A DNA stretch of 64,000 nt from Halorubrum xinjiangense (GTDB taxonomy: Archaea > Halobacteriota > Halobacteria > Halobacteriales > Haloferacaceae): contig NZ_FNBO01000009.1 of assembly GCF_900102375.1 (NCBI RefSeq), positions 62,001 to 126,000 of the forward strand. Direction: 5' to 3'. The notes beneath the pieces were generated by a model. It was not told where the DNA came from. It did no database searches and worked only from the letters and a program-made list of their open reading frames with translations. Every line of letters starts with the position of its first letter. Within the stretch, counting starts at the first letter, position 1. This document shows, in pieces, positions 1-6,853 of this stretch. The translations under genes and the position numbers were made by a program.

Positions 1-658
1 CGAGCCGGCGGCCGTGTTCGACGAGTTCGCCGCGCTGACCGCCGGCACCGACGCCGACTGCTCCGGCGTCTCGTACGACCGGCTCCGGGAGGAGCGGGCC
101 GTCCGCTGGCCCGCCCCGTCCGCGAAGTCGGCGGGCGGCTACCGGTACTACGACGACGGCGAGTGGTCGTTCCGGACGCCCTCCGGCCGCGCCCGGTTCT
201 CGACCGGAACGCACGGCGAGGTCCCGGAGCCGACAGACGAGTCGTATCCGCTCACGCTGACGACGGGCCGCGAGCCCGACGGGTACAACACCGGGATCCG
301 GTCGCGGGACGAGGGGGCGGACCCCGCGGTTGTCGCACGGGTGAACCCGGACACGATCGCGGACCTGAACGGCGGGCACGCGTTGGGCGACGAGGCGGCC
401 GTCGAACCCGGCGAGACGGCGCGTCTCTCCTCCCGCCGCGGGTCGATCGCCGTCCGCGTCGCGACCGACACAGCTGTCCCCGCGGAAATGGTCTGGCTGC
501 CGATCCACCGCGCCGCGACGAACGACCTGACGCTTCCGGCCACCGACCCGCGCTCGAACGAACCGAACTACAAGCAGTGCGCGGTCGCACTGGCGCCGGC
601 AACCGGCGAGACCGCCGCGGAGGAGCCGCATCGAAGCAAGCCGACCGCCGACGACTGA
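1..658 (+). CDS. nasA: Assimilatory nitrate reductase, C-terminal part (5' truncated by window)
   Basis: The reading frame is open from base 2, so the gene begins before the window and only about 219 C-terminal residues are visible. They form the molybdopterin-dinucleotide-binding beta-barrel domain of the DMSO-reductase superfamily: the segment LTLTTGREPDGYNTGIRSR and the near-terminal run TNDLTLPATDPRSNEPNYKQ are typical of assimilatory nitrate reductases that bind Mo-bis-MGD and reduce nitrate to nitrite in the cytoplasm. The protein ends in an acidic, low-complexity tail. Assignment to nitrate rather than another oxyanion rests on that C-terminal resemblance; the Fe-S and catalytic domains are outside the window. 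Confidence 0.8.
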   Translation, partial: EPAAVFDEFAALTAGTDADCSGVSYDRLREERAVRWPAPSAKSAGGYRYYDDGEWSFRTPSGRARFSTGTHGEVPEPTDESYPLTLTTGREPDGYNTGIRSRDEGADPAVVARVNPDTIADLNGGHALGDEAAVEPGETARLSSRRGSIAVRVATDTAVPAEMVWLPIHRAATNDLTLPATDPRSNEPNYKQCAVALAPATGETAAEEPHRSKPTADD

Positions 659-685
659 ACGCGGAGCCGCCACACCACGCAACCC

Positions 686-967
686 ATGTCAAACCGAATC
701 ACGACCGTGAACGCGTACACGACGCTCGACCTCGTCGCCGCCCGGGTCGAGACCCACGAGACGACCCTGTCGCTCGACGGGGTGGTCGACGTCGCCGTCG
801 CGGACGACTCGCCGGATCGCGTCGTCTTGAGCGTCGAGTTGGACACCGTCGGCGTCGACGAGATACCGCCGCACGCCGACCGCGTCGAGTTGACCCCAGA
901 ACAGGCGGAGACGCTGGCCGACGACTTACGGGAGTACGCCGATGACGCGAGGGGCGAGTCCGACTGA
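686..967 (+). CDS. Conserved small haloarchaeal protein (DUF6360-like)
   Basis: A 93-residue acidic protein without membrane segments or cysteines, starting 27 bp after the nitrate reductase stop and probably co-transcribed with it. The pattern (VNAYTTLDLV near the N-terminus, HADRVELTPEQAETLADDL near the C-terminus) resembles a small haloarchaeal family that I recall as DUF6360. No biochemical function is known to me. Its place directly after nasA suggests a link to nitrate assimilation, but that is context only. Confidence 0.7.
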   Translation: MSNRITTVNAYTTLDLVAARVETHETTLSLDGVVDVAVADDSPDRVVLSVELDTVGVDEIPPHADRVELTPEQAETLADDLREYADDARGESD

Positions 968-1021
968 GAACCATGCCGCTCCGGCGGTCACGTCACAGCG
1001 AGAACCGAGCCGATCCGGCGG

Positions 1022-1570
1022 TCAGAGCACGTCGAGTGCGTCCTCGACCGGCATGTGGCCGTCGCGGACGGCCTCTAAGATCGTTCGGCGCTCCTCGGTC
1101 TCCGGGTCGGTCGCGTCCGCGTCGTCGCCGTCTCCGCCCACCTCCGCGAGCGTCACCTTCTCCGTCTCGCCGACGAACTCGGGAAAGTCGGTGCCGTCGG
1201 CCAGCGCTTTCTCCTTCTTCACACGATACGAGCCGGCGTCGGTGGTGTAGAGGTCACCCGGGTGGAAGAAGAACCAGTCCTCGCGGTCGAACCGCACCGC
1301 GATCCGCGCTTTCGCGCCGAAGTTCCGCGCGAAGAACAAAAGCGCCTCCACCTCCTCGCCGGTGAGGTAGATGGGGTCGCCCGCGCTCGATTTCGCCTCG
1401 ATGGCGTAGAACGTCTCGCCGTCGCCCGCGAGCACGTCGGGGAGCTCCCGCTCCGTGGCGGAGCCGCTGGCCGGCGCGCGCATCACGGCGAACCCCGCCT
1501 CGTCCAAGGCGTTTACCAGCTCGCGCTCGCGGCGGTCCCCCTTCCGGTTAGCGGACACGGTCGTCGTCAC
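1022..1570 (-). CDS. hjc: Holliday junction resolvase Hjc
   Basis: A 182-residue archaeal Hjc, the nuclease that cuts four-way DNA junctions during recombination. The PD-(D/E)xK core is visible: an N-terminal acidic residue in RRERELV (about residues 13-19), D45 in LPDVLA, and E58-x-K60 in AIEAKSS. The first 110 residues cover the usual Hjc domain; a C-terminal extension of about 70 acidic residues is typical of haloarchaeal homologues. It stands alone, convergent with the upstream 93-residue gene, and is followed upstream (bases 1571-1773) by a repeat-rich spacer. Confidence 0.92.
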   Translation of the reverse strand: MTTTVSANRKGDRRERELVNALDEAGFAVMRAPASGSATERELPDVLAGDGETFYAIEAKSSAGDPIYLTGEEVEALLFFARNFGAKARIAVRFDREDWFFFHPGDLYTTDAGSYRVKKEKALADGTDFPEFVGETEKVTLAEVGGDGDDADATDPETEERRTILEAVRDGHMPVEDALDVL

Positions 1571-1646
1571 CCGGTTCGGTCATGGGGGTCGTAGACGGGA
1601 GCCGGGCAAAAGCCCGGCGGGTCGGCTGTCCACCGGTCGCCGGGTA

Positions 1647-1750
1647 GTCCCCTTCGCGCAGCGCCGTCGCGGGTCGGTCCCCCTCGCGCAGCGCCGTCGC
1701 AGGGCGGTCCCCCTCGCGCAGCGCCGTCGCAGGGCGGTCCCCCTCGCACC
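1647..1750. repeat. 30-bp tandem repeat (3.5 units) plus 9-bp repeat
   Basis: A 30-bp unit beginning GTCCCCYTCGCGCAGCGCCG starts at 1647, 1677 and 1707, with a partial fourth copy from 1737. Copies two and three are identical and copy one differs at a few positions. It is followed at 1752-1778 by three copies of a 9-bp unit CGCGTYACT that runs into the stop codon of the rhodanese gene. There are no spacers, so this is not a CRISPR array. No function is apparent; it fills the gap between hjc and the rhodanese gene. Confidence 0.9.
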
Positions 1751-1773
1751 TCGCGTCACTCGCGTTACTCGCG

Positions 1774-2145
1774 TCACTCGCGCAGCCGCCACCACAGCGA
1801 CCGGATCCGGTAGCCGAGCGACCCGCGCTCGTACCCGTTCCAGCCGCTCATCCCGCCGGCGAGCGTCGACGCCTCGTAGCCCGACTCGTCGAGCACGCGG
1901 GTCGCGCGCTTGGCGACGATCCCCATCTTGCAGACGGTGACGACCTCGCGGTCGTCGGGCACCTCGTCGAGCCGGCGACGGAGCGCGGCGTCGTCGCCGC
2001 TCCGGAGGTCGTCGTACACGGGGACGTTCCGGCTCCCCTCGATCGCGCCGCCCTCGTAGTCCGACGCGGGGCGGATGTCCAGCAGGAACGGCTCGTCGTC
2101 GGTGCCGAGGCGCTCGTCCAGCTCGTCCGGGCGGATGCGACTCAT
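1774..2145 (-). CDS. Rhodanese-like domain protein
   Basis: A 123-residue single-domain rhodanese. The fold markers FLLDIRPASDY (about 20-30) and GSRNVPV (38-43) precede the active-site loop VCKMGIVAKR with Cys72, the residue expected to carry persulfide, and a closing LAGGMSGWNGYERG. Such proteins move sulfane sulfur to acceptors in the cytoplasm; the specific acceptor is not shown by the sequence. The last codons lie within the short 9-bp repeat described above. No operon partner overlaps it. Confidence 0.88.
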   Translation of the reverse strand: MSRIRPDELDERLGTDDEPFLLDIRPASDYEGGAIEGSRNVPVYDDLRSGDDAALRRRLDEVPDDREVVTVCKMGIVAKRATRVLDESGYEASTLAGGMSGWNGYERGSLGYRIRSLWWRLRE

Positions 2146-2201
2146 CGACGAACGGTTAGCCTCGCGGCGGAAATCCCTGCCGACCGCGGCCGCGATCGGT
2201 G

Positions 2202-2249
2202 CTCGACGGTCGCCGCCGCCCTCACCTCGACGGTCGCCGCCGTCCTCAC
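2202..2249. repeat. 24-bp direct repeat, two units
   Basis: Two adjacent units starting CTCGACGGTCGCCGCCG (2202 and 2226), differing by one base, lie between the rhodanese start and the end of the FMN reductase gene. The second unit runs into the reductase stop codon. This is probably slippage-derived; no function is apparent. Confidence 0.75.
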
Positions 2250-2812
2250 CCCCGCATGCGTTCGGCGTGTTCGACGACGACGCGGCCCAGCCGCTCCGTG
2301 CGGCGGCGGAGGTCGTCGTCGGTGATTCGGGGTCCGTCGTCGGGGGTGTCTGCGTCCGTGCCTCCGCCCGTCTCGATCTTCGAGGAGGCGCCCTGAATCC
2401 CGACCTCGTGGGGGACTGTCCACGCGTGCACGTTCCGGAACGTCGACCGGAGGTGTTCGAGCGTCCCGCCGTAGGAGCCGCCGCCCGCGGTCGCGAGCAG
2501 CCCCACGGCCGTGTTCGCGTACTCGTCGGAGCCGCAGAAGTCGTGGAAGTTCTTAAACGTCGACGAGTAGGAGCCGCGGTAGACGGGCGTGCCCGCGAGG
2601 ACGCCGTCGGCCTCGCGGACGCGGCGCTTCAGTTCTTCGCTGTCGCCCTGCGCGCCCTCGTCCGGGTGATACAGCGGGAGGTCGACGGCGGCGAGGTCGA
2701 TCAGGTCGGTCTCCGCGCCGGCGTCGGCCGCGGCGTCGAGCGCGACGCGGAGCGCGGCCCGCGTGGTGCTGTCCGCGCTCCGACTGCCGGAGACGGCCGC
2801 GATTCGGGTCAT
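2246..2812 (-). CDS. NAD(P)H-dependent FMN reductase family protein
   Basis: Flavodoxin-fold oxidoreductase of about 188 residues. The phosphate loop of the FMN site is seen at the N-terminus (AAVSGSRSADSTTRAAL), followed by the family motif GTPVYRGSYSSTFKNFHDF and the loop LLATAGGGSYGGTLEHLR. It probably reduces FMN or a quinone-like acceptor with NAD(P)H in the cytoplasm. I chose the ATG at 2812 over the one at 2836 because the protein then begins with the canonical strand MTRIAAVSGS and because a TTTATAA box lies 24-30 nt upstream, as expected for a leaderless mRNA. That box belongs to structured repeat A, so this gene appears to use a repeat-borne promoter. Confidence 0.85.
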   Translation of the reverse strand: MTRIAAVSGSRSADSTTRAALRVALDAAADAGAETDLIDLAAVDLPLYHPDEGAQGDSEELKRRVREADGVLAGTPVYRGSYSSTFKNFHDFCGSDEYANTAVGLLATAGGGSYGGTLEHLRSTFRNVHAWTVPHEVGIQGASSKIETGGGTDADTPDDGPRITDDDLRRRTERLGRVVVEHAERMRG

Positions 2813-2835
2813 AATCCAGATTCGGGAGCCACTCA

Positions 2836-2842
2836 TTTATAA
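2836..2842 (-). promoter_or_regulatory. TATA box at the tail end of repeat A
   Basis: The palindromic-core TTTATAA at the distal end of repeat element A lies 24-30 nt before the ATG at 2812, the usual spacing for a leaderless haloarchaeal transcript. Equivalent boxes occur in the inner tail unit at about 2893. Position supports promoter activity; transcription is not demonstrated. Confidence 0.6.
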
Positions 2843-3297
2843 ATAGCCAACTGTCGAACGGCGGAGACCACCGCCAAAGCCCCAGCCGCTCGCTTATAAA
2901 CACCCGATCACAGATCGACGGAGACCACCGCCAAAGCCCCAGCCGCTCGGCGATACGTGATTTGCGACTCTTCCGAGAACACCTCCAAAGCCCCAGCCGG
3001 GAGGCGGGCGCACGCTCGCTGCGGTCCTCAGTCGGTCGCTGCCGCTCCCTCCTTGCGGTCCTTGCGTCACCTGCGCCGCCCTCGCGGCTGCCCCTTTGAG
3101 TCCCACCCGACCGCGACCGCACCGCAACCTCACACCTCCCCAGCCTCGTCGGTCGGCCTTCGCTTCGCTCCGGCCGACCGACTCCAGCGAGGGACCGAAG
3201 GTCCCTCTGGCAGCCGGCGCGCAGCGCCGGCGACCTCGCGCGTGCGATTCGCGCCCTCCGGGCGCTCACCAGCACGCGCCGCCGGGGTTGTTTATAA
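2836..3297 (-). repeat. Structured dispersed repeat, copy A (462 bp)
   Basis: Read on the minus strand, the element starts at a TTTATAA near 3297 and ends at the TTTATAA at 2836. Hairpin I pairs GCGCGTGC (3272-3279) with GCACGCGC (3238-3245). Two extra perfect hairpins follow (3213-3231, arms GCCGGCGC/GCGCCGGC; 3189-3207, arms GAGGGACC/GGTCCCTC). Hairpin II pairs 3172-3182 with 3148-3158 (11 bp) around a GGAGCGAAGC-type loop. Box 2 lies at 3086-3106, hairpin III has arms at 3072-3089 and 2995-3012 with a few mismatches, and three tail units carrying GGCTGGGGCTTTGG follow with a period of about 57 bp. The inner tail has lost its TATA. It fills the space between the FMN reductase and phosphohexomutase genes. 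Open frames through it are not conserved among copies. Confidence 0.85.
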
Positions 3298-3375
3298 AGA
3301 GCCGCTATCGACTTGGTCGCGCAAGCCTCGCGACCGACACCGGGCATTATTGTCCCCGCCGCCGACGTGGGCGAC

Positions 3376-4800
3376 ATGGATCAGATTGCCTTCGGCACGG
3401 ACGGCTGGCGCGCGACGCTCGACACCTTCACCGACGAGCGCGTGCGGATCGTCGGCCAAGCGGTCGCCGACCACCTCGACGCCGCGGGGCACGACGGGAC
3501 GGTCGCGGTGGGGTACGACGCCCGCGAGACCTCGGAGGGGTTCGCCGAGAGCCTCGCCGAGGTGTTCGCCGGCAACGGCTTCGACGTGATCCTCCCCGAG
3601 CGCGACTCGCCGACGCCCGTCATCGCCCACGCCATCGTCAATCGCGGGCTCGCCGGTGCGTGTATGGTGACGGCCTCCCACAACCCGCCCGAGTACAACG
3701 GCGTGAAGTTCATTCCGCACGACGGCGCCCCCGCGCTCCCCGACGTCACCGAGGACGTCGTCGACCGGCTCGCCGAGCCCGACCTCCTGCCCGAAGCGGA
3801 GCGCGGCGAGATCGAACGCGTCGACCTCGTGAGCGAGCACGCCGACGCGGCCCGCGAGGTCGTCGGGCGCGTCGCCGGGACCGGGAGCGGGAGCGGAAGC
3901 GGAGGCGACGCGGTCGACCTCTCCGGGCTCACGGTCGCGTACGACGGGATGCACGGGAGCGGGCGCGGCGTCACCGACGCGCTCCTCGAGTCCGCCGGCG
4001 CCGAGGTCGTCCGCCTGCGCTGCGAGCGCGACGTGACGTTCGGCGGCGACTCCCCCGAGCCCTCGGCCGAACACCTCGAAGCGCTGGCCGAGCGCGTGAC
4101 GGACCCCGAAAGCGACGTGGACCTCGGGGTCGCCAACGACGGCGACGCCGACCGGATCGCGGTCGTCACGCCCGAGCGCGGCGTCCTCGACGCCAACCTC
4201 TTCTACGCCGCCTGCTACGACCGCCTTCTGGAGACCGACTCGGGGCCCGCGGTCCGCACCGTCTCGACGACGTTCCTCGTCGACCGCATCGCGGAGGCGC
4301 ACGGCGAAGACGTGTACGAGACGCCGGTCGGCTTCAAGTGGGTCGCCGAAGCGATGGGCGAGCACGACGCGCTGTTCGGCGGCGAGGAGTCGGGCGGGTT
4401 CACCCTCCGCGGCCACGTCCGCGAGAAGGACGGCGTGCTGATGGCGCTGCTCGCGGCCGCGACCCACGCGGCCGAGCCGTTCGACGAGCGCGTCGACCGC
4501 CTGCTCGACGAACACGGGCGCATCGCCGCGGGGAAGGTGTCGCTCGACTGCCCCGACGCCCGGAAGGCGGGCGTCCTCGACGAGCTGGAGGACCACATCC
4601 CGGAGTCCGTCTGCGGCTCCCCCGTCGCGAAGGTCGTCACCCTCGACGGGTTCAAGCTCCTCTTGGAGAACGGCTCCTGGCTGCTCGTCCGCCCCTCGGG
4701 CACCGAGCCGAAGCTGCGGGTGTACGCCGAGGCCGACAGCGACGAGGCGGTCACCGAACTCCTCGCCGAGGGGCGCGACCTCGTCGAACCCCTGATCTGA
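3376..4800 (+). CDS. Phosphohexomutase (phosphoglucomutase/phosphomannomutase family)
   Basis: A 474-residue alpha-D-phosphohexomutase that moves phosphate between C1 and C6 of hexose phosphates for glycosylation and surface-polymer precursors. All four family motifs are visible: the phosphoserine loop TASHNPPEYNG (Ser101), the Mg-binding loop NDGDADRIA, the sugar-specificity loop GGEESGGF, and the C-terminal phosphate loop RPSGTEPK. I chose the ATG at 3376 because the protein then starts MDQIAFGTDGWR as in relatives; a TATA-like CATTATT lies about 25-31 nt upstream. The frame stays open further upstream to 3313. Which hexose it prefers (glucose, mannose or glucosamine phosphate) cannot be told from sequence. 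Confidence 0.9.
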   Translation: MDQIAFGTDGWRATLDTFTDERVRIVGQAVADHLDAAGHDGTVAVGYDARETSEGFAESLAEVFAGNGFDVILPERDSPTPVIAHAIVNRGLAGACMVTASHNPPEYNGVKFIPHDGAPALPDVTEDVVDRLAEPDLLPEAERGEIERVDLVSEHADAAREVVGRVAGTGSGSGSGGDAVDLSGLTVAYDGMHGSGRGVTDALLESAGAEVVRLRCERDVTFGGDSPEPSAEHLEALAERVTDPESDVDLGVANDGDADRIAVVTPERGVLDANLFYAACYDRLLETDSGPAVRTVSTTFLVDRIAEAHGEDVYETPVGFKWVAEAMGEHDALFGGEESGGFTLRGHVREKDGVLMALLAAATHAAEPFDERVDRLLDEHGRIAAGKVSLDCPDARKAGVLDELEDHIPESVCGSPVAKVVTLDGFKLLLENGSWLLVRPSGTEPKLRVYAEADSDEAVTELLAEGRDLVEPLI

Positions 4801-4937
4801 GCGCGGCACGAGCGACAGCCGGTGACCGGTCGGGCCCGCCCGCTCGGACGAGTTTCAGTTTCGCCTTGCGTTCGGCTCGTTTATTTATAAATTAACCTCG
4901 TATCGTCGCGTACGGCCTACCCCGGCCGAGAGACGAG

Positions 4938-5309
4938 ATGATCGACGAGCCACTGCCAGCAGCCGAGCGTGACGGAATCGGATCGAACTCAGCCGACGAG
5001 CCGCCGGACCGCGACGCGTCCAGCCGCGACGCACCCAGCTACGACGCACCCAGCCGCGACGCGATTGATCCGTCTCGCGAGCGGGCGACGCCCGAGCGTG
5101 ACCCGCGGGAGGAGCCGGATCGAGCCACGGATCCGCCGCCCGACCGCCCCGACCGGGACGCGGCCTGCGAGTGCGGCCGCGAACCGGTTAGCGAGGGCGA
5201 CGAGGCGAGCGAACCCGACGGGCGCGAATACCGGCTCGAACGGCTCCGACTGTGGCGAACCGTCGTCACGCTCGCGGTCGTCGTCGCCCGGCTGATCCGG
5301 ACGCTTTGA
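4938..5309 (+). CDS. Hypothetical acidic protein with C-terminal hydrophobic helix
   Basis: A 123-residue protein with an Asp/Pro/Arg-rich, low-complexity N-terminal half that contains short repeats of the form DAPS/DASS, one CxC pair (ACECGRE), and a C-terminal hydrophobic stretch (about residues 106-120) that could be an amphipathic helix or membrane anchor. A strong AT-rich TATA region (TTTATTTATAAATTAA, 4882-4897) lies about 40-55 nt upstream and supports transcription in this direction. It precedes pcn by 61 bp and could share its transcript. I do not recognise a family; an overlapping frame on the other strand is also open, so coding status is moderately certain. Confidence 0.5.
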   Translation: MIDEPLPAAERDGIGSNSADEPPDRDASSRDAPSYDAPSRDAIDPSRERATPERDPREEPDRATDPPPDRPDRDAACECGREPVSEGDEASEPDGREYRLERLRLWRTVVTLAVVVARLIRTL

Positions 5310-5370
5310 GCGGCCGGTCGCCGCTCCGATCGGGTGCCTTTTTAGGTGATACCGCCCTAGCCGAACGTAT

Positions 5371-6114
5371 ATGTTCAAGGCCATCGTGGGCGCGTCGACG
5401 TTTCAGGACGCGCTCGATTCGGTGAGCGTGTTGGTCGACGAGTGTAAGATCCGCCTGAACGAGGAGGAGCTCTCCATCCGGGCCGTCGACCCCGCCAACG
5501 TCGGCATGGTCGACCTCACGCTGGAGGCGGCCGCGTTCGAGTCCTACGACGCCGACGGCGGCGTCATCGGCGTCAACCTCGCCCGCTTGGAGGACATCGC
5601 CGGCATGGCCAACTCGGGCGATTTGATCCACCTCGAACTCGACGAGGAGACCCGCAAGCTCCACATCGAGATCGACGGCCTCTCGTACACCCTCGCGCTC
5701 ATCGACCCCGACTCGATCCGCCAGGAGCCGGACATCCCGGACCTCGATCTCGCCTCCGAGATCGTCGTCGAGGGCGCCCAGCTCGACCGCGGAATCAAGG
5801 CGGCCGACATGGTCTCCGACCACATCCGCCTCCGCGTCGACGAGACCGACGAGGCGTTCTTCATCGAGGCCGAGGGCGACACCGACGACGTCAACCTCAA
5901 GCTCGACCGCGAGGACCTGATCGCGCTCACCGCCGGCCCCGCGGACTCGCTTTTCAGCCTCGATTACCTGAAGGACATGAACAAGGCGATCCCTTCCGAC
6001 GCCGAGGTCACCGTCGAGCTCGGCGAGGAGTTCCCCGTCAAGCTCCACTACGGGTTTGCGGAGGGGCTGGGGAAAGTTACTTTCATGCTAGCCCCGAGAA
6101 TACAAAGTGACTGA
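5371..6114 (+). CDS. pcn: DNA polymerase sliding clamp (PCNA)
   Basis: A 247-residue haloarchaeal PCNA, the ring that tethers DNA polymerases, Fen1, ligase and RFC to DNA. It starts [27 protein letters not shown] in relatives' style, has the IDCL region with [18 protein letters not shown], and ends in the conserved terminal strand MLAPRIQSD. The first 234 codons use GC-rich host codons. The last 13 (from base 6073) include AAA, GTT, ACT, CTA, AGA, ATA, CAA and AGT, codons otherwise avoided here, although the amino acids are conserved. The stop codon overlaps the start of the homing endonuclease gene by 8 nt, so the 3' end looks replaced by incoming DNA. Confidence 0.95.
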   Translation: MFKAIVGASTFQDALDSVSVLVDECKIRLNEEELSIRAVDPANVGMVDLTLEAAAFESYDADGGVIGVNLARLEDIAGMANSGDLIHLELDEETRKLHIEIDGLSYTLALIDPDSIRQEPDIPDLDLASEIVVEGAQLDRGIKAADMVSDHIRLRVDETDEAFFIEAEGDTDDVNLKLDREDLIALTAGPADSLFSLDYLKDMNKAIPSDAEVTVELGEEFPVKLHYGFAEGLGKVTFMLAPRIQSD

Positions 6115-6853
6115 CGCGGTCTGTCCGACCTGTAACGAGGAATTCAAACGAGTCGGGAGTCACTGGGCGAACGGTTCCTGCCCGTACCCACGGATTCCTC
6201 CGCGCAAACAGGAGATGATTCTGGGGTTGCTCATGGGTGACGGTTCGATACCCACGCAGCCTGACGGTAGAAACGGCGTGTTTCACGTCCCGATGGTTAA
6301 TCGGCAGTTTCTGGAATGGTACGACAATCGGATGGGGCTGTTCACTACCGGAGTGTCATTGAAGAAAACTGCCGAGGAACTCGCCGAGAACAATCGGGAA
6401 TCCGGATTCAGCCCGAACGCGAAAGCCGAGAATTACCACGATATGTACAGCGTTTGGAGTCGAGGTCATCCATACTTCACCCGGCTCCGGGGTTGGTACG
6501 AGTCAGGTACCAAGCGAATACCAGCGGATTTCGAATTAACTCCGAAAATGGCGAAATTCTGGTATATTTCAGATGGATTTCTCGATGTAGATCGGAATCG
6601 AACGCCAAGAGCCGAAATTCGAACTCACACTGAGTCAGATCGTTCCGAGTTCCTTCTCGATCTGTTCAGAGAACACGGGTTCGATCCGAATTTTCGACGA
6701 GGTACTGTTCGATTCTCCCGAGATGAAACCCGTTCTTTCCTCAACTGGATGGGCACCCCACCGCCCGGATTCGAGTACAAGTGGGTACTCGACTCGCGAG
6801 AGCGCTACGATCGCCTGAAGGCACAGGCGTACGGCGAGGCGCACGTCTTATAG
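6107..6853 (+). CDS. Free-standing LAGLIDADG homing endonuclease
   Basis: A 248-residue protein starting at a GTG that overlaps the last two pcn codons. It has an N-terminal zinc knuckle (C6, C9, H19, C25) and two LAGLIDADG-type helices: [11 protein letters not shown] (38-48, Asp45 as metal ligand) and [12 protein letters not shown] (149-160, Asp156). The length fits a monomeric two-motif enzyme that cuts a long asymmetric DNA site. No intein splicing motifs are present and PCNA is not interrupted. The gene is clearly AT-richer than its neighbours. Its TAG stop overlaps the 3' end of the convergent histidine kinase gene, so it fits exactly between the two host genes. Likely role: intergenic homing into clamp genes. 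Confidence 0.85.
   Translation: MTDAVCPTCNEEFKRVGSHWANGSCPYPRIPPRKQEMILGLLMGDGSIPTQPDGRNGVFHVPMVNRQFLEWYDNRMGLFTTGVSLKKTAEELAENNRESGFSPNAKAENYHDMYSVWSRGHPYFTRLRGWYESGTKRIPADFELTPKMAKFWYISDGFLDVDRNRTPRAEIRTHTESDRSEFLLDLFREHGFDPNFRRGTVRFSRDETRSFLNWMGTPPPGFEYKWVLDSRERYDRLKAQAYGEAHVL

Noticed and set aside
2553-3377. Minus-strand frame of 274 codons across repeat A
   Set aside because: Composition is Arg-rich, it overlaps the FMN reductase gene in another frame, and the frame is not kept in the other repeat copies.
4989-5384. Minus-strand frame of 131 codons opposite the 4938-5309 gene
   Set aside because: It overlaps the start of pcn and its promoter, while the plus-strand frame has an upstream TATA region and a plausible C-terminal helix.
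6107-6853. Homing endonuclease as part of a PCNA intein
   Set aside because: PCNA is continuous and complete to MLAPRIQSD; no splice-junction Cys/Ser or terminal HN motif is seen.
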